DNA from: Seminavis robusta
Lineage: Eukaryota > Bacillariophyta > Bacillariophyceae > Naviculales > Naviculaceae
Length of the DNA stretch: 64,000 nucleotides
Assembly: GCA_903772945.1 (NCBI GenBank)
Contig: CAICTM010000106.1
Coordinates: forward strand, 55,944-119,943
Reading direction: 5' to 3'
The position numbers and the translations under genes are program-made. The notes under the pieces are model-generated. The model did no database searches. It had not been told where the DNA came from and worked only from the letters and a program-made list of their open reading frames with translations. Of this stretch, positions 1-10,914 are shown piece after piece (within the stretch, counting starts at the first letter, position 1; each line of letters begins with the position of its first letter).

Positions 1-1
1 G

Positions 2-928
2 CTGAAACTCGCAGGGGACGCTGTGATTGGTACTGGAGTAACTTTCATGGTTGCTCCTTTCTTGACAATTGTAGACCAAGCTATCACACAAAGGGCATCA
101 GGAACCAACACAATCTTTCGCTCAGGAATGCAATCACTGCAGAAAATGGTAACCAGTCCAATCGCATTTGTCAAGAGCCCTGCCTTTTTATACGTGTGGG
201 CTGTTTATGCAACAACATATTCTGTTGCCAATGGCCTCAAGACATTGGTAGAGCACCAGGAACAAAAATCATCAAGAAAACGAGATGATTCGTCCTCCCT
301 CGGTAAGGCGGCAATCTTCTTGGGCACTTCCGTAACCAACAGCAGTGCTTCCATCCTGAAAGATCGTGCCTTTGCTCAGATGTTCGCCGCCAATGCTGCA
401 ACCACCACTGGACTTGCCCGCCAAGTCCCCGTGGCATCCTATGGACTTTGGATGACCCGTGATCTGATTGGTGTTGGTTCGTCATTTGTCCTTCCCGACA
501 TGGTGGCCCAACAGCTGCCTTTCGAAGACGAGCAGAGAAATCGGGACATCAGTCAACTCTGTGTCCCCATTGCGACTCAGTTGGTGGCTGGGCCCTTGCA
601 TCTGTTGGGGCTGGATCTTTTCAACCGTCCCATGCAAGACATGCCCTGGAAGCACCAGGTGCTCGAACGCTATCACTGTCTTGTGAATGGCTATGGTGCC
701 GTGGTTGGTGCCAGAATAGCGCGCATCATTCCTGGCTATGGCTTCGGTGGTGTCCTCAACACCAAGCTGCGAGATGGTTGGAGAGACTATCTGGTGGAAC
801 GAGACACTGCCAATGGTCTGCCTTTCTTCGGGGACAGAGTTTTGGGGATCCCAGATCTCGTTCTAATGACTCTTCACAGTTTAAGCCAAGACCGTTCCGC
901 AACACTCACACTTGTTGCGACAAAATGA
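2..928 (+). CDS. Mitochondrial-carrier-like membrane protein, 5' partial
   Basis: The reading frame is open to the left edge, so the start lies outside the window and at least 309 codons are visible, ending in TGA at 926-928. The N-terminal stretch APFLTIVDQAITQRASGT and later blocks such as SPAFLYVWAVYATTYSVAN, KDRAFAQMF, YGLWMTRDLIGVGSSF and QLVAGPLHLLGLDLFNRP recall a conserved eukaryotic family found in fungi and protists. That family is annotated as mitochondrial-carrier-like and is thought to sit in the inner mitochondrial membrane. Several weakly hydrophobic helices fit this. The canonical PX(D/E)XX(K/R) carrier signature is not obvious, so substrate and transport activity are unknown. 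I recognise the family from memory of its motifs only. The 3' neighbour is on the opposite strand and the genes converge. Confidence 0.6.
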   Translation: MKLAGDAVIGTGVTFMVAPFLTIVDQAITQRASGTNTIFRSGMQSLQKMVTSPIAFVKSPAFLYVWAVYATTYSVANGLKTLVEHQEQKSSRKRDDSSSLGKAAIFLGTSVTNSSASILKDRAFAQMFAANAATTTGLARQVPVASYGLWMTRDLIGVGSSFVLPDMVAQQLPFEDEQRNRDISQLCVPIATQLVAGPLHLLGLDLFNRPMQDMPWKHQVLERYHCLVNGYGAVVGARIARIIPGYGFGGVLNTKLRDGWRDYLVERDTANGLPFFGDRVLGIPDLVLMTLHSLSQDRSATLTLVATK

Positions 929-1075
929 AAACAAAGAACAATGTAAACCTACTGACAGTGCCGAAGAGCTCCCCTCGTGCCAATATCTGTAGAAACCCTG
1001 GATTGACCCAACCTTCTGAACCTTCTAACATTGGTAGACATGATCACTTTAACTACAAAGCATCCTGACGCCCTC

Positions 1076-3132
1076 TCACATGTTAGCCCAGGTGGGTAAG
1101 CCTGTGCGATAACTGCATCGTTTGCCTTCGTGTCCAATACAGTACTGCAAAGCATGTAGCCAAATCCCCTGGCTTCGAATCAGGAACTCTAGCATGTTGT
1201 GTTCCACAATGTCGCGGCCCTGACAACGGGCACACCAAACGCAGGCTCTTTTGATAAAATTCTCGACGGGTTCATCATCCTTTTGCTCTACCTTTGACAG
1301 CTGACCAATCTCTTGCTCCGTTGCAGGCACATCAGAAGTGTTCAAATCAATGGGCGTCTTGTGATGTTCTCCCTCGCTATCACCGTCATAGCCCAAAGCA
1401 ACGCGGGCTTTGGCACAAGCATCCTTGCCAGCCTCATTTCCAAAGAACATGTCCCCACCGTAGTTGGGGTCGTTTGCTAGCGGGTAGTGTGTGAGTGATT
1501 GAATGGCATTGGCAACACGAAATCACCAATATATCTTCTATTCACGTACCAATGGCATGACCAAGATGTTGAAGATGAAGTCGAATTTGATGTGTTCTGC
1601 CAGTTATGGGTCGACAGAGAACCAAGGTAGAATCTGTTTTCGGGTCGTACTTGATCACCGCAAAGGATGTTTGCGCTGGTTTGACCGTCTTGAGGTAGAC
1701 GTCTCCCTCCAACTCCTCAAATGCCCCCGCTTCGCACACCCCATTTTTGGGCTGCGAGATCCGAGTGGGACACGCCAGGTGCAACCAGAGCATGTTGGAT
1801 TGTGGTTTGCCACTTTCATCTTTACTGTTATTGCGAATTGTGTCGACTTGTTGCAAGCACTGGTCCACATTCGGATTCTCCAATTTGGCAAACTGCTCAA
1901 TGGTCACATTCCCCAACACATTCTCTTCGGCCAAATCCGTCATCCAGTACCCATGAGCATTCCGTTCCTTGGCCACATCCAATGGATCTTCTTCCTCGGG
2001 ATCTTCGACATTGGACCATTCTCCATCCGTTGGCACGGCACCGGGTTCATTGCTGGCGTGAATGCGATCGACACGCAAGTTGTTCATGGGAAACCTCCCG
2101 TGCACACGTGCTAGGTAGTACTTTTGACAGTCTCGTTGTCGTATGCATTGGCTCCATTGTTTGGCCACTTCCGAGGACTTGGCCAGAATCACGAGTCCGC
2201 TGGTGAGCCGATCGAGACGATGAATGTTGAAATACTTGGTTCTTCTTTGTCCTTCCAGTATACTGGTCAAGGAGTTGCGGTGATAGCCTCCACAGGGATG
2301 AATGGGGAGAGTCCCGGGCTTATCCAAGATGATCAAGTCGTCAGTTTCATCCACGACTTTGATCAATGCTTTGCCGTTGCTGTTGGTGGCCGGTTGTAAT
2401 GAGTTCTTCTCATCTTGACAGGTGGACGACGGTCCTTCGTGGCAGACGGCAACAGCTGGCTCATGACGATGCACAATGTGTGTCAAAACATCCTTGCCCT
2501 GAATTTTGTAGGAAAGATCCACTTTGTTGTCGGAAACCAGGATACGGCCTTGGCGGATTGCTGCTTTGTAGTAACTCTTTTTAGAGTGGAATCGAATCAA
2601 TCATGCCAATAGATGCAATGCAATGTACGGACACTTGTTTGGGTCAGGAAAAGCAGATACCAAATAGTCTTGCCCTGGCCAATCCAATGGATGGCACACA
2701 AAAGCACAAACGTACCTCTGGATAACTTCCAAACTCTGTCACATAAATATCCAACACAGTTCTTCCGATCCATCGTTGCTTGGCAAAGGACGAAAACGTA
2801 TACGCGTATGGATGGATCACTCGAATGAATTGCTCCGTTGCGCCATCCACACCCAACAAGGGTTGCCCGTTGACTTCCAATCGTTTCACGGTGGTGTCAA
2901 TTTTCAGATTGTCGTTCGAGTGAATTTCGGATCTCGGTCGTTTGCGGATCCGCTTGGGTCGTTGCCTCTTCGTATTATTATTATTAGTGGTGGACACTGG
3001 TACATGTACTACTGGATCTTCCTTATGGATGGACGTCTCGGCATTGTCGGGTTTTGCCACCGGAATTGACTCCTCGGCAGTAGTATTGGTGGCGGCTGGT
3101 GCCTCTGCAGCAGAAGCTCCTTCTTTCTCCAT
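1076..3132 (-). CDS. RPUSD2: RNA pseudouridine synthase, RluA family, RPUSD2/Pus9/Rib2-like
   Basis: Isomerises uridine to pseudouridine in RNA; fungal relatives act on tRNA position 32. I read three exons, 3132-2716, 2576-1550 and 1476-1076, giving 614 residues in frame. The first intron has GTACGT/AAG borders and the second GTACGT/TAG. Residues 1-100 are low-complexity and basic. Then come the eukaryotic N-terminal block RVIHPYAYTF...FAKQRWIGR, an S4-like segment (YYKAAIRQGRILVSDNKVDL) and VHRHEP. The catalytic motif HRLDRLTSG supplies the aspartate, and GRTHQIRLHLQHLGHAIANDP closes the synthase core; its last residues are only continuous if the second intron is removed. The C-terminal tail holds a CVWC-type motif, as in RPUSD2 relatives. 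No deaminase domain like that of yeast Rib2 is present. Organelle targeting is not evident. Confidence 0.92.
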
Positions 3133-3310
3133 GTTCTCGTTACCTCAGCGGTCTCTCTCGTTTACTACGCATGTAGCTCTTCCTTATCACAGAGAGACTT
3201 GGAAGGTACTGTACGACTATGAATGATGATGGATGGCTGCGGTTGGCGTTGTTTGACCTCTGCCGATACTGTGAGTTGCGTGAATAGATTTCCTACAATC
3301 CTTCGTTGTC

Positions 3311-3428
3311 AGGAACGACCATACCACGATGACAGCACCGCTTCCCGTCTGCTCAGCGAAGTTAAGCATCGTCGGGCCAGGTTAGTACTACGGTGGGGGA
3401 CCACGTTGGAATCCCTGGTGTTGTTCTT
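3311..3428 (+). rRNA. 5S ribosomal RNA
   Basis: A 118-base 5S rRNA gene. It contains the eukaryotic block ACGACCATACCACG, the loop region GAAGTTAAGCATCGTCGGGC (box A area) and GGTTAGTACT, all hallmarks of 5S rRNA and of its internal RNA polymerase III promoter. The first nine bases pair with the last nine to form helix I, allowing G-U pairs. A TTTT run at 3427-3430 is a natural Pol III stop. It is a single copy here, not part of a visible 5S array or rDNA unit. It lies between the 5' end of the pseudouridine synthase gene and a short tandem duplication. Confidence 0.95.
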
Positions 3429-3448
3429 TTGTTCGTTTGGACCTTGTC

Positions 3449-3632
3449 ATTTACGTTTTGGATGCTGGATGAGGGCCAGTTACAAAGTCCCCGGAGGGAT
3501 GCTGGATGAGGGAGGGCCAACACAACTGAACAGTACCATTATTTACGTTTTGGATGCTGGATGAGGGCCAGTTACAAAGTCCCCGGAGGGATGCTGGATG
3601 AGGGAGGGCCAACACAACTGAACAGTACCACC
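3449..3632. repeat. Two-copy 92-bp tandem duplication
   Basis: The unit starting ATTTACGTTTTGGATGCTGG at 3449 recurs at 3541 and is nearly identical over 92 bases. It begins about 20 bases after the 5S gene. Inside each unit GGATGCTGGATGAGGG also occurs twice in near-identical form, so the unit itself has an internal repeat. No coding potential is apparent. Confidence 0.9.
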
Positions 3633-3966
3633 CATCACAACTTCCTGCTTAGTCACTCACCAAACCGCAACCATGTTTGTCAAAGAAGATTGGCAGGAGT
3701 GCTAGCAACCGGGACAAGCGTCGCAGACTGGCTGCAGGTGTTGCCTCTACTACCGGGAGCCAGGGAGTAGCAAACTGAAGGAAGAAGCGGAGTGGATTGG
3801 GGTGGTTTGGGCAAGCCGCCGGTTGACATCCTTCAAAGTTTCTCGCTAGCAGCTCGAACGAGACTACAATTGTATTTGTTTGCCATGACTACTATTAGTT
3901 TGCAATCATGACCCCATTACTACAATTAGCTACTAATCCGGTACTATCGAGTGCTAGCTACTCTGT
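3633..3966. other. Intergenic, no feature seen
   Basis: About 330 bases between the 92-bp repeat and the stop codon of the plastid-protein gene. I see no conserved gene or RNA. It presumably carries the 3' untranslated region of the minus-strand gene. Confidence 0.5.
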
Positions 3967-5369
3967 CTAGATACCGAGAATGTCTAGTTCGTCATCGGAT
4001 GCATCAGATTCTGTTGCCGCTGGCGGGGCAGGTACTGACGGTGTCGGTTTCTTCTTCTTTTTCTTTCCCGTTTTTCGGGGTGCTTTTGGTGTTTCTGCCG
4101 GTATATCAGCGGTAACCGCCTCCACTTCCTTTTCATTGGCAATCGACTCGACAGTCTCTTCCTCGTCGGCAGCCTCCACACTGCTAGCCTTTTCTTCAAC
4201 TACTGGAGGTTCCTCTTCTTCTGTTACTGGAGATTCTTCTGCTACTACTGGTGATTCTTCTGGCTGTGATGCACTCTCCTCTTCTTCATCATCGGTACTA
4301 GTAGTTTCTTCACCTGCATCGTCGTCTTCAATGCTTTCCACTTCCACCGGATTCTCTTCTTCTTCACTATTATTGTCGTCTGAAGCGGTTGCTTCTTCTT
4401 CAGTGCTGCTTTGGTTGTCGGTTGTTGTTTCTTCTTCGGTGGATCCTCCCGCCCGTTCAATGAGTAGTTTGTTGGCGAGTTCTTCGTCTCCTTTGGCTTC
4501 TTGTAGAACCTTTCTCCGTTCCGCTCGTGATACAAAGTCGAGTGGTTGTTCATAATCAAAGTAATCATCCACGTCGGCCACTGAAAGGAATGAATCATCA
4601 AGAAGTAGACAAAGTAAGTGTGAGAAACAACAGACTTTCGGCACATTCAATCCAATCCAAACACAAATCTATACATGCACGCACCATCTTCCACAATTCG
4701 TTCTCGATCCATGACAAAGTTGTCCTTGCCCTTTTCACCACAACTAAAACATCCCAGTCCACCAATTCCGGTAGATCCTTCAAAAAAGAATTCTCTTGTC
4801 TTGGCAATGAAAATGGTACTTCCACAATTCTTGCAGGTAAATGCTTTCAAATCTTTTTCTTGTTCCTTACTGGTAATGACATTGTTCCAATTGGGTTGTC
4901 GATCCCAGACGGGAATTTTAAAGACATATCGCGCACGATACCATTTGACGCAAAAGGCGACACCAAACCAAAAAAAGGGATTTCGAAAACACCAATCGTA
5001 TCGGAAACCCGCTAGTAGCGCCAATGCCAAGTACGTTTTGGGATCGTGGACTTTTTTGACAGTCGAACCAAACAGACCGGCCAATTGGACAGGCTCGTCA
5101 AGTTGTGTTGCGGGTTGGAGACGTCGTTGAAGACTCTGCCAGCGATGCGAGAGTTTGTGGAGCATTGGCTTGTATTCATGTTCTGGACTACTACTACTGA
5201 CTTGGTGGTGATGATCATCATGATGGAACAAAGGAGACAGCAGTGCTGGATTGGCGCGTGTAGTATCTATAGCTTTGGATCTCGTGGGAAGAGACGGTCC
5301 TGTAAAGCCAGTGGCAGTTGGAACAACCAAAAGAAGAGCCAATGCCAGGCCTGTGGGAAGATACATCAT
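3967..5369 (-). CDS. Plastid-targeted zinc-ribbon membrane protein with acidic tail
   Basis: Two exons, 5369-4685 and 4580-3967 (GTGCGT/CAG intron), encode 432 residues. The start MMYLPTGLALALLLVVPTA is an ER signal peptide. It is followed by TGFTGPSLPTRS, where a phenylalanine directly after the predicted cleavage site matches the diatom plastid presequence rule (ASAFAP type), so I infer import into the complex plastid. Around residues 110-150 are two hydrophobic segments. A CKNCG...CFSCGEKG zinc ribbon follows, then a short conserved block (VDDYFDYEQPLDFVSRAERRK). The last 150 residues are almost only E, S, T, D and V, with a KKKKKK cluster before the end. I do not recognise a named family. 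A possible role is a thylakoid or envelope scaffold binding metal, but that is inference. It is divergent with the MFS gene across about 300 bases. Confidence 0.8.
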
Positions 5370-5670
5370 AGTAGCAACAGATAGATACTTGGGAACTGGA
5401 GCTGACTAACTAGCTAGTACGAGTAGTTGATAGACAAAGCCAACGATAGAGGATTTGTGTCGAGTTCTTTTGTGAAGCCGAGAGATGATGGATGTTGATG
5501 GTCGGTTTGTTGTGTTGTCATCGTCGATCTCCAAAGTTTCACGTGGAAGCCAATGGAGCCATTTCATTGAAGTCCCAGGATATCATTCTCGTGACTGACT
5601 GACGTCAGCTTCATTTTTCTTTTTCCTCAAAGAACCAAAGTTGTTGCTGTCTTCAACAATAATAACGAAA
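5370..5670. promoter_or_regulatory. Divergent promoter with CRE-like TGACGTCA
   Basis: A 301-base gap separates the starts of two divergent genes, so it must hold both promoters. A perfect palindromic TGACGTCA lies at 5600-5607, about 65 bases before the transporter ATG and in a TGACTGACTGACGTCAGC context. In diatoms TGACGT elements are known CO2/cAMP-responsive bZIP sites. Whether this one acts is untested. No clear TATA box is seen. Confidence 0.45.
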
Positions 5671-7271
5671 ATGACAATGATGAAAGAGGAACAACAACAA
5701 CAACAACAGAAGCCTGTCGTAGTAGATCATGTCGACTCGTCAGTGACAGCTGCGACAGAAGCAACCTCCTCTTCCACAGCATCCATAGACGACGACAGCA
5801 GCCATGGTCATTTTGGAAGCACAACACCGCTTCTGCCCTACACGGTCTCGCTGCCACTGCTGGTCGCATTGGACATGATTGGAGTCTCGTTGGTGGTCCC
5901 CTTGTTGCACAGTCAGTACTTTCAACTGGCCGGTGTCACCAGTGCCGTCCAGCGCGAATGGTTGTCGTCCATCTTTAGTACCTCCCAAATTGTCGGTGGG
6001 TTAGTGTTGGGCACGTTAAGCGATTCGCAGCTGCTATCGAGACGCGCTATTTTATGGCTTAGTTTTGGAGGATCCGCCATGGCATACGGGATGATTGCCC
6101 AACAAGGATTGGCCGCCATTTTACTAAGTCGCATTATCGTTGGACTCGTCAAACAAACCATGACCATCACCAGTGCCATCATGGTCTCGGTCACATCCGA
6201 GGAGGAACGAGCGACGAATGTAGGAAGGTATGTGTGTGTGTGTGTGGAAAATATTTTGTGTTTCTCCCTCTCTAGAGCTGACTGACTGACCTTAATGTTT
6301 GATTTTTTTACATGTATTTGCACACCAGACTGAATGCCAGTTTAACAACGGCTTGGATCATTGGACCCTCTGCTGGCGCATACCTCTTTCACAATGTCGG
6401 AACATATGCTCCCATTTACGTATCCTGCTCCATTTTCATACTCAATATTCTCATTGTCTTGTTCTGCATACCAAAAGAACAACAACAAAACTCAGCAGAC
6501 AACAATACCAAGGAAACAGCAACAACCACAAAAGACAACAATGCTACAGAACAACAACAATCTACCGTACTACAGCGTATCCTTTCCAATTTCAAAGCCT
6601 GCTTTCAGTCCAACAATGCCTGTCTGGCTTCCGTCGTTTCGGCGATACTCATCTTTCGATGGGTCCTCAGGGCCACTTCCTACAAGAACATTGCCACCTA
6701 TTACGAAACACGCTACCAAATGGAACCCTATCAACGTGGATATCTACAATCGTATCAGTCCGTGCTCACATTGGTCGTAGAGTCCCTACTCATTCAACCC
6801 ATTCTACAACTCCTCGGAGGAGAAGTCCAGGCATCCTGTACCGCAGCTTTGATCATGGCACTGGTGACATTTGCCGAAGCCTCCCATGACATTGTCCATT
6901 TGCAACACTATCTCTTCCTCATTTGTCCCATCATGGCCACGGCCATGGCCATTTTGGGAGTCAGTTTGAAATCGGTTCTCTCCAAAGTGGCACCGCAACA
7001 TTCGCTGGGGTCGGTCTTTGCCACGCTGGACGTACTCTCCAATGCCGTACAAGTTACCGTGCCGTTTTATCGGACGTGGCTCTTTTCCATGACAACGCAT
7101 CCTACAAATAGTGGAGGAGACCCCGACCCCTACCAGTGGCAATTGGTCTCGGGCGTGCATTGGATGGTGGCCACGCTTGCATTGGCGTACTTGTTGTGGC
7201 AAGGGAATCCGTGTGGTGATGCCGCCACTCGTCCGAAGAAGCAACCACCACAAAAGGTCAAGACCAGTTAG
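5671..7271 (+). CDS. Major facilitator superfamily transporter
   Basis: Exons 5671-6227 and 6329-7271 join in frame across a 101-base GTATGT/CAG intron to give 499 residues. The ATG at 5671 has an AAA context; the frame is open upstream but has no earlier ATG. Residues 1-50 are hydrophilic and Gln/Ser rich. Twelve hydrophobic helices follow, with the loop 2-3 MFS signature near GTLSDSQLLSRRAILW and a second-half repeat beginning at FRWVLRATSYKN. An internal Gln/Asn/Thr-rich loop (codons around 6470-6570) divides the halves. The order resembles the MFSD9/MFSD10/TetA-like class, but no substrate residue is recognisable. Membrane location (plasma or endomembrane) is unknown. The intron falls between helices 5 and 6. 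Confidence 0.85.
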
Positions 7272-7919
7272 GCACTCTAGGTCCACTGCGGAAGGGTGCT
7301 CTTGTGGGGGATGTGGTAGGAGAGACGACACGCATTATTGGCAGTCTAGACGATGAGTGCCAACCTGCGCCTCCAATCTACTGTTGCTGTTCCAGCAAGT
7401 GGGCGGTGGGGTCCCGTGGGTCCACAAGAATTCAATCTCTATCTTGTGGGAACGCTATCAAAACTGACGATCTGCATACGGTATTCGAACACCAACTCCA
7501 CCCAACCTGATTGATATTGACAATGGTGATATCGACGGGGATTCCCGTAGATCAGAGGATGTGATTTCCATGTTGTAGCGTTCACTGCCTGGTACCGGTA
7601 CCATGCACGGGGAAGCAGATATCGTGGGAGTCGAATCCAAAACCGGAGTCGAGTCAATTCAAAAGTTGGGATCCTACACGATCAACTACGACTTGCCTAA
7701 TTACAACAGGGAGTCGGACACGATGAGTAAACTATACAACTCCAAACCCAGCTTCCTCAAAAAGGTCTTATCCTTTTCGACAACAAGCTCATAATCCTGG
7801 TTTGGTGGGCAACTGAAACAGGTCCGCAACAACAAAAGGATTTTTCGACGTGGCTATCTTACTGCCAACGAAACGAACGCAGAAACGACGTCAAGCCACC
7901 TTTCTCCCCAACCAGCATT
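7272..7919. other. Intergenic region upstream of dynamin gene
   Basis: About 650 bases between the transporter stop and the dynamin ATG. Short open frames exist on both strands (for example 7603-7794), but they show no family motif. GGTACCGGTACC near 7590 is one of the palindromic words common in this window. Probably 3' and 5' untranslated sequence plus promoter. Confidence 0.45.
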
Positions 7920-10528
7920 ATGGATCAAGTGGCAGCGCTTTCGTCCATGTCCAGCAAGTCTGGTACGAGGCGCATGTCTATCGACGAGCGTCGCAAGTTG
8001 CGAAAGCAGAAGAAGAAAAAGGCATCCCGTGTCTCGGAAGATGGATCCATCGTCGTCAAGACCAATTCTGGCGGCAACAACCCGTACTCGGAGATTTCGG
8101 ATGAACGTTTGGTGCAGTTACTCTCGCGCAACGAGGATGAGCTTCTCAATTTGGTGACATCCATCACCAATCTGTACGAAGACAAGTTGGGCAAGGATGC
8201 CCCCTTCATGACTTTTGTTTTGGTGGGAATGCAGTCGACGGGAAAGAGCACTATTGTAGAGCGCTTCATGTCAGCTGTGCTCAACATTGTTCAACAGGAC
8301 ACTGGAACACGCTGCCCGCTCGATATCACTTGCATCCATGATGACTCTTGTAAGGAGCCACGATGTGAGCTTCGAGGTGAAGAGTTGGAGGAACACGAAG
8401 CATTGGACTTGAGCATCGAAGAGGTCTTCTATCTCATCAACGAACATACGAAGGCACTTAGTGACAATGACTCCTTCAGCACCAAATCGCTCCGCTTGGT
8501 CTACCGGGCGAAGAATGTTCAGAATATGCGCTTCGTAGACACTCCAGGGATAATCACCAACCAAGACGTCGGCAAGAATGATAATCGTGATGCCATCCAG
8601 GAGATTTTGCGCTACGAAATGGGCAAAGCCAACACGAAGCTGTGTTTGTTGCTAGAGCCGGCAGAGTTTGCTACAAACAAAATTGTTAGTTTCTGTGATG
8701 ACACTTTCGGCGCCAGGGAAGATTGGGCCCCTAAAGCAACGAGTATAATGACAAAGTTCGACATGCTGGTGGGTGTTACACCAACTGGAAGCCTCACCAA
8801 TGCCCGGTTTGCAAAATTCCATGAGAATGGGCTCTATCCTTTCCTGGTCAGCAATCCCTTCCTAAAGATTGAGGATCTGGAGCCAGCGGAGTTGTACAAG
8901 GCCCGTGTCGACATGTTAGGTCGTGCCGATGAAGAGGAGGCAAATCTCTTTGGCAAGTGGACGGCTGCCCACAAGAACTTTCGCAAGGAATATCCCACTG
9001 ATGAGACTCTGGTCGTCGATATTAGCGAAAGGATCAGTTTCAAGGAAGCAAAGAAGCATTTGAGGAAGATCATGTTGGAAGATATCATTGCACGCCTACC
9101 AGAGGTCCTTGCGGAACTACGCTATGAGAAGACAAAGCTTGAGAAGGCGCATAAGACACTTCTCGAAAAGAAGAAGTTCAAAAACCCTTCCGAGCTAAAG
9201 CACGTGGCGGGAGAGATTCTTTATGAGATTGAACACAAGCTGAACTCCTATCTTGATGGTGACCTCCAAGCCTCTATCAATTTCAGAGACAGATTGCAAA
9301 CGCTCGACGAAGAAATCGCGGAGGAAGAAGTTTCGGAATGGTCCACGAAGGATCTCAATCACTATACGGAAGACGAAGACGTCTGGCGTGAACGGATTGC
9401 TGGCTTTGAGGGTGAATATCCTGAAACTGTCCAACCAGACCAACTCTTCTTAGGAGGAAAGCAGGTCCAGCGAGCTATCAAGTTTTTTGGGCAGGTGATG
9501 ATTGTTGCTCTCCCCAACCCATTTGAGTTGAAGGAACTTGTACCCAATTCAACTGGTTTCTTGGGCGGTGGTCTCAACCGTGAAAATTGGGAAAGAGCCA
9601 TGGTGCAAGTTGTCCAAGTTTGTGTGCGTCAGACCTGTCACCCAGGCATCAACTACTTGATAAAGCATGTCGGTTGTATCTTTCGCAATCTCTTTTACAT
9701 GGCGCTGGAGGATGTCAAGCACGGGGAGAGACTCTCTGATACGTTCAAGTTGCTACCCACGTCATTGGAGAAGCTCTTTTTGAAGGAGTTCGACGCCATG
9801 CTTTGGGGTCTGATGCAGAAGGCGGCCGATAAGACCCACTGTTCCCTCGAACCCATGGTAAGAACCGCTGGTTGCTGCTGCTGCTTTTTTTGTTTTGTTT
9901 TTTTGCGTTCGTATGAACCTGACAAAACGACCGATGTTTGTTGTTTGTTGTTTGTTGTCAGTACGAAACCATTGATCCCGAACTACCCACTTTTCACGCT
10001 CTTCGCCTTGGCTCGACCCCCGAAGAAGGTCTCTTTAAACCTGACGGCAATGGTGGATACGTGGAAGTACTCAGCGATGAAGAGTCAACCAAATCGACTT
10101 GGATTGAACAGGCCAGAGAGAAGTTGTCGAGCATGCTGAGTCTCAGCGGGGACGATGCTAAGGAGTTCCTGCTGAAGGAAAGCTTATCCAGGGCCAGAAG
10201 TAAGAGATGCTTTCTTCCGGAAGAGCGCACATCCATGGTCACTGAGGAGGAAACAGACATGATCCTTCGTCGTGCTTACGAGTACATGGTGGCGCTTATG
10301 GAATTCAATCTCGTGATTCTTCGCTTTCAGCTAAACTCGTTTCTTTTCAAAGGCTTCAAGAAGGAGCTCGGCAAGAGTTTCAAGGGTAAGCTGATGGACG
10401 AAGCAGACTGGAAGACACTGGTTCAGCCAGACCCAGAATTGGAAAAGGCATTGGTTGAGGTAGAGGAACAAATTGAAGGCGTGGACAACTCTTTGCAGCA
10501 AGTAGAAACGTTGCAGCGCAGACTTTGA
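7920..10528 (+). CDS. Dynamin-like large GTPase
   Basis: Hydrolyses GTP to drive membrane fission or remodelling. Exons 7920-9857 and 9962-10528 join in phase 0 (GTAAGA/CAG, 104 bases) to give 834 residues. The G1 P-loop GMQSTGKST is near residue 103, the G2 threonine lies in TRCPLDIT, G3 is DTPG near 205 and G4 is TKFD near 278. A long helical middle region follows, rich in Lys and Glu. A C-terminal stretch (TEEETDMILRRAYEYMVAL...FKKEL) has the character of a GTPase effector domain. No pleckstrin or proline-rich domain is visible, so it is closer to Drp1/DRP-type than classical endocytic dynamin. The target membrane (mitochondrion, peroxisome or plastid) cannot be told. The N-terminus (about 60 residues) is basic. 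Confidence 0.93.
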
Positions 10529-10914
10529 ATTGAAGCTACCCGTTGTCAAATTATGCCATTCGGCAACTACATGCGTTTTCTCTTTTGAAACAGACGAATT
10601 CGTATCATCTACGACTACCTTCTTCAGCCGGCTATCCGGCTGTATCCATTGCGCTGGTCGCTGTTGTACTCATAAGGCTATGATCGATGAGCCGAGAAAA
10701 GGGTTCTGGGTCTAGCAAGATCAGCAATCACTCTATGTATGGGTTGGATCGTGGCGGATGACAGAGGTAGCACTTCGACACTTCCGGTAGGACTAGTTTT
10801 CGGAACACAAGATACTAATCATTAAAGGAAAATGTATTCTATGGAATGCCAACCTACGATATCTTGACGGCGATTGTTTTCCCCTGGAGCACTGGAGCAG
10901 TCTGTTCTGCACTC
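10529..10914. other. Convergent 3' intergenic region
   Basis: About 390 bases between two convergent stops. The part from about 10795 is the 3' flank of a segmental duplication and recurs at about 13690-13803 (shared AACACAAGATACTAAT). CTTCAGCCGGCTATCCGGCTG near 10621 can form a short hairpin that could act near the dynamin 3' end. Confidence 0.5.

Noticed and set aside
23-25. GTG at 23 as start of the first gene
   Set aside because: The frame is open to base 2 with conserved-looking residues upstream, so the gene is truncated by the window rather than starting at GTG.
1503-2399. Plus-strand frames of 203, 161 and 91 codons
   Set aside because: Antisense to the pseudouridine synthase exon with its HRLDRLTSG motif.
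3980-4555. Plus-strand 191-codon Ser-rich open frame
   Set aside because: It is the antisense of the Glu/Ser-rich tail of the minus-strand plastid-protein gene; low-complexity acidic codons read as Ser on the other strand.
9858-10139. Read-through of the dynamin frame after 9857
   Set aside because: The stretch encodes poly-Cys/Phe low complexity and sits between clear GTAAGA and CAG borders; removing it joins the domain in frame.
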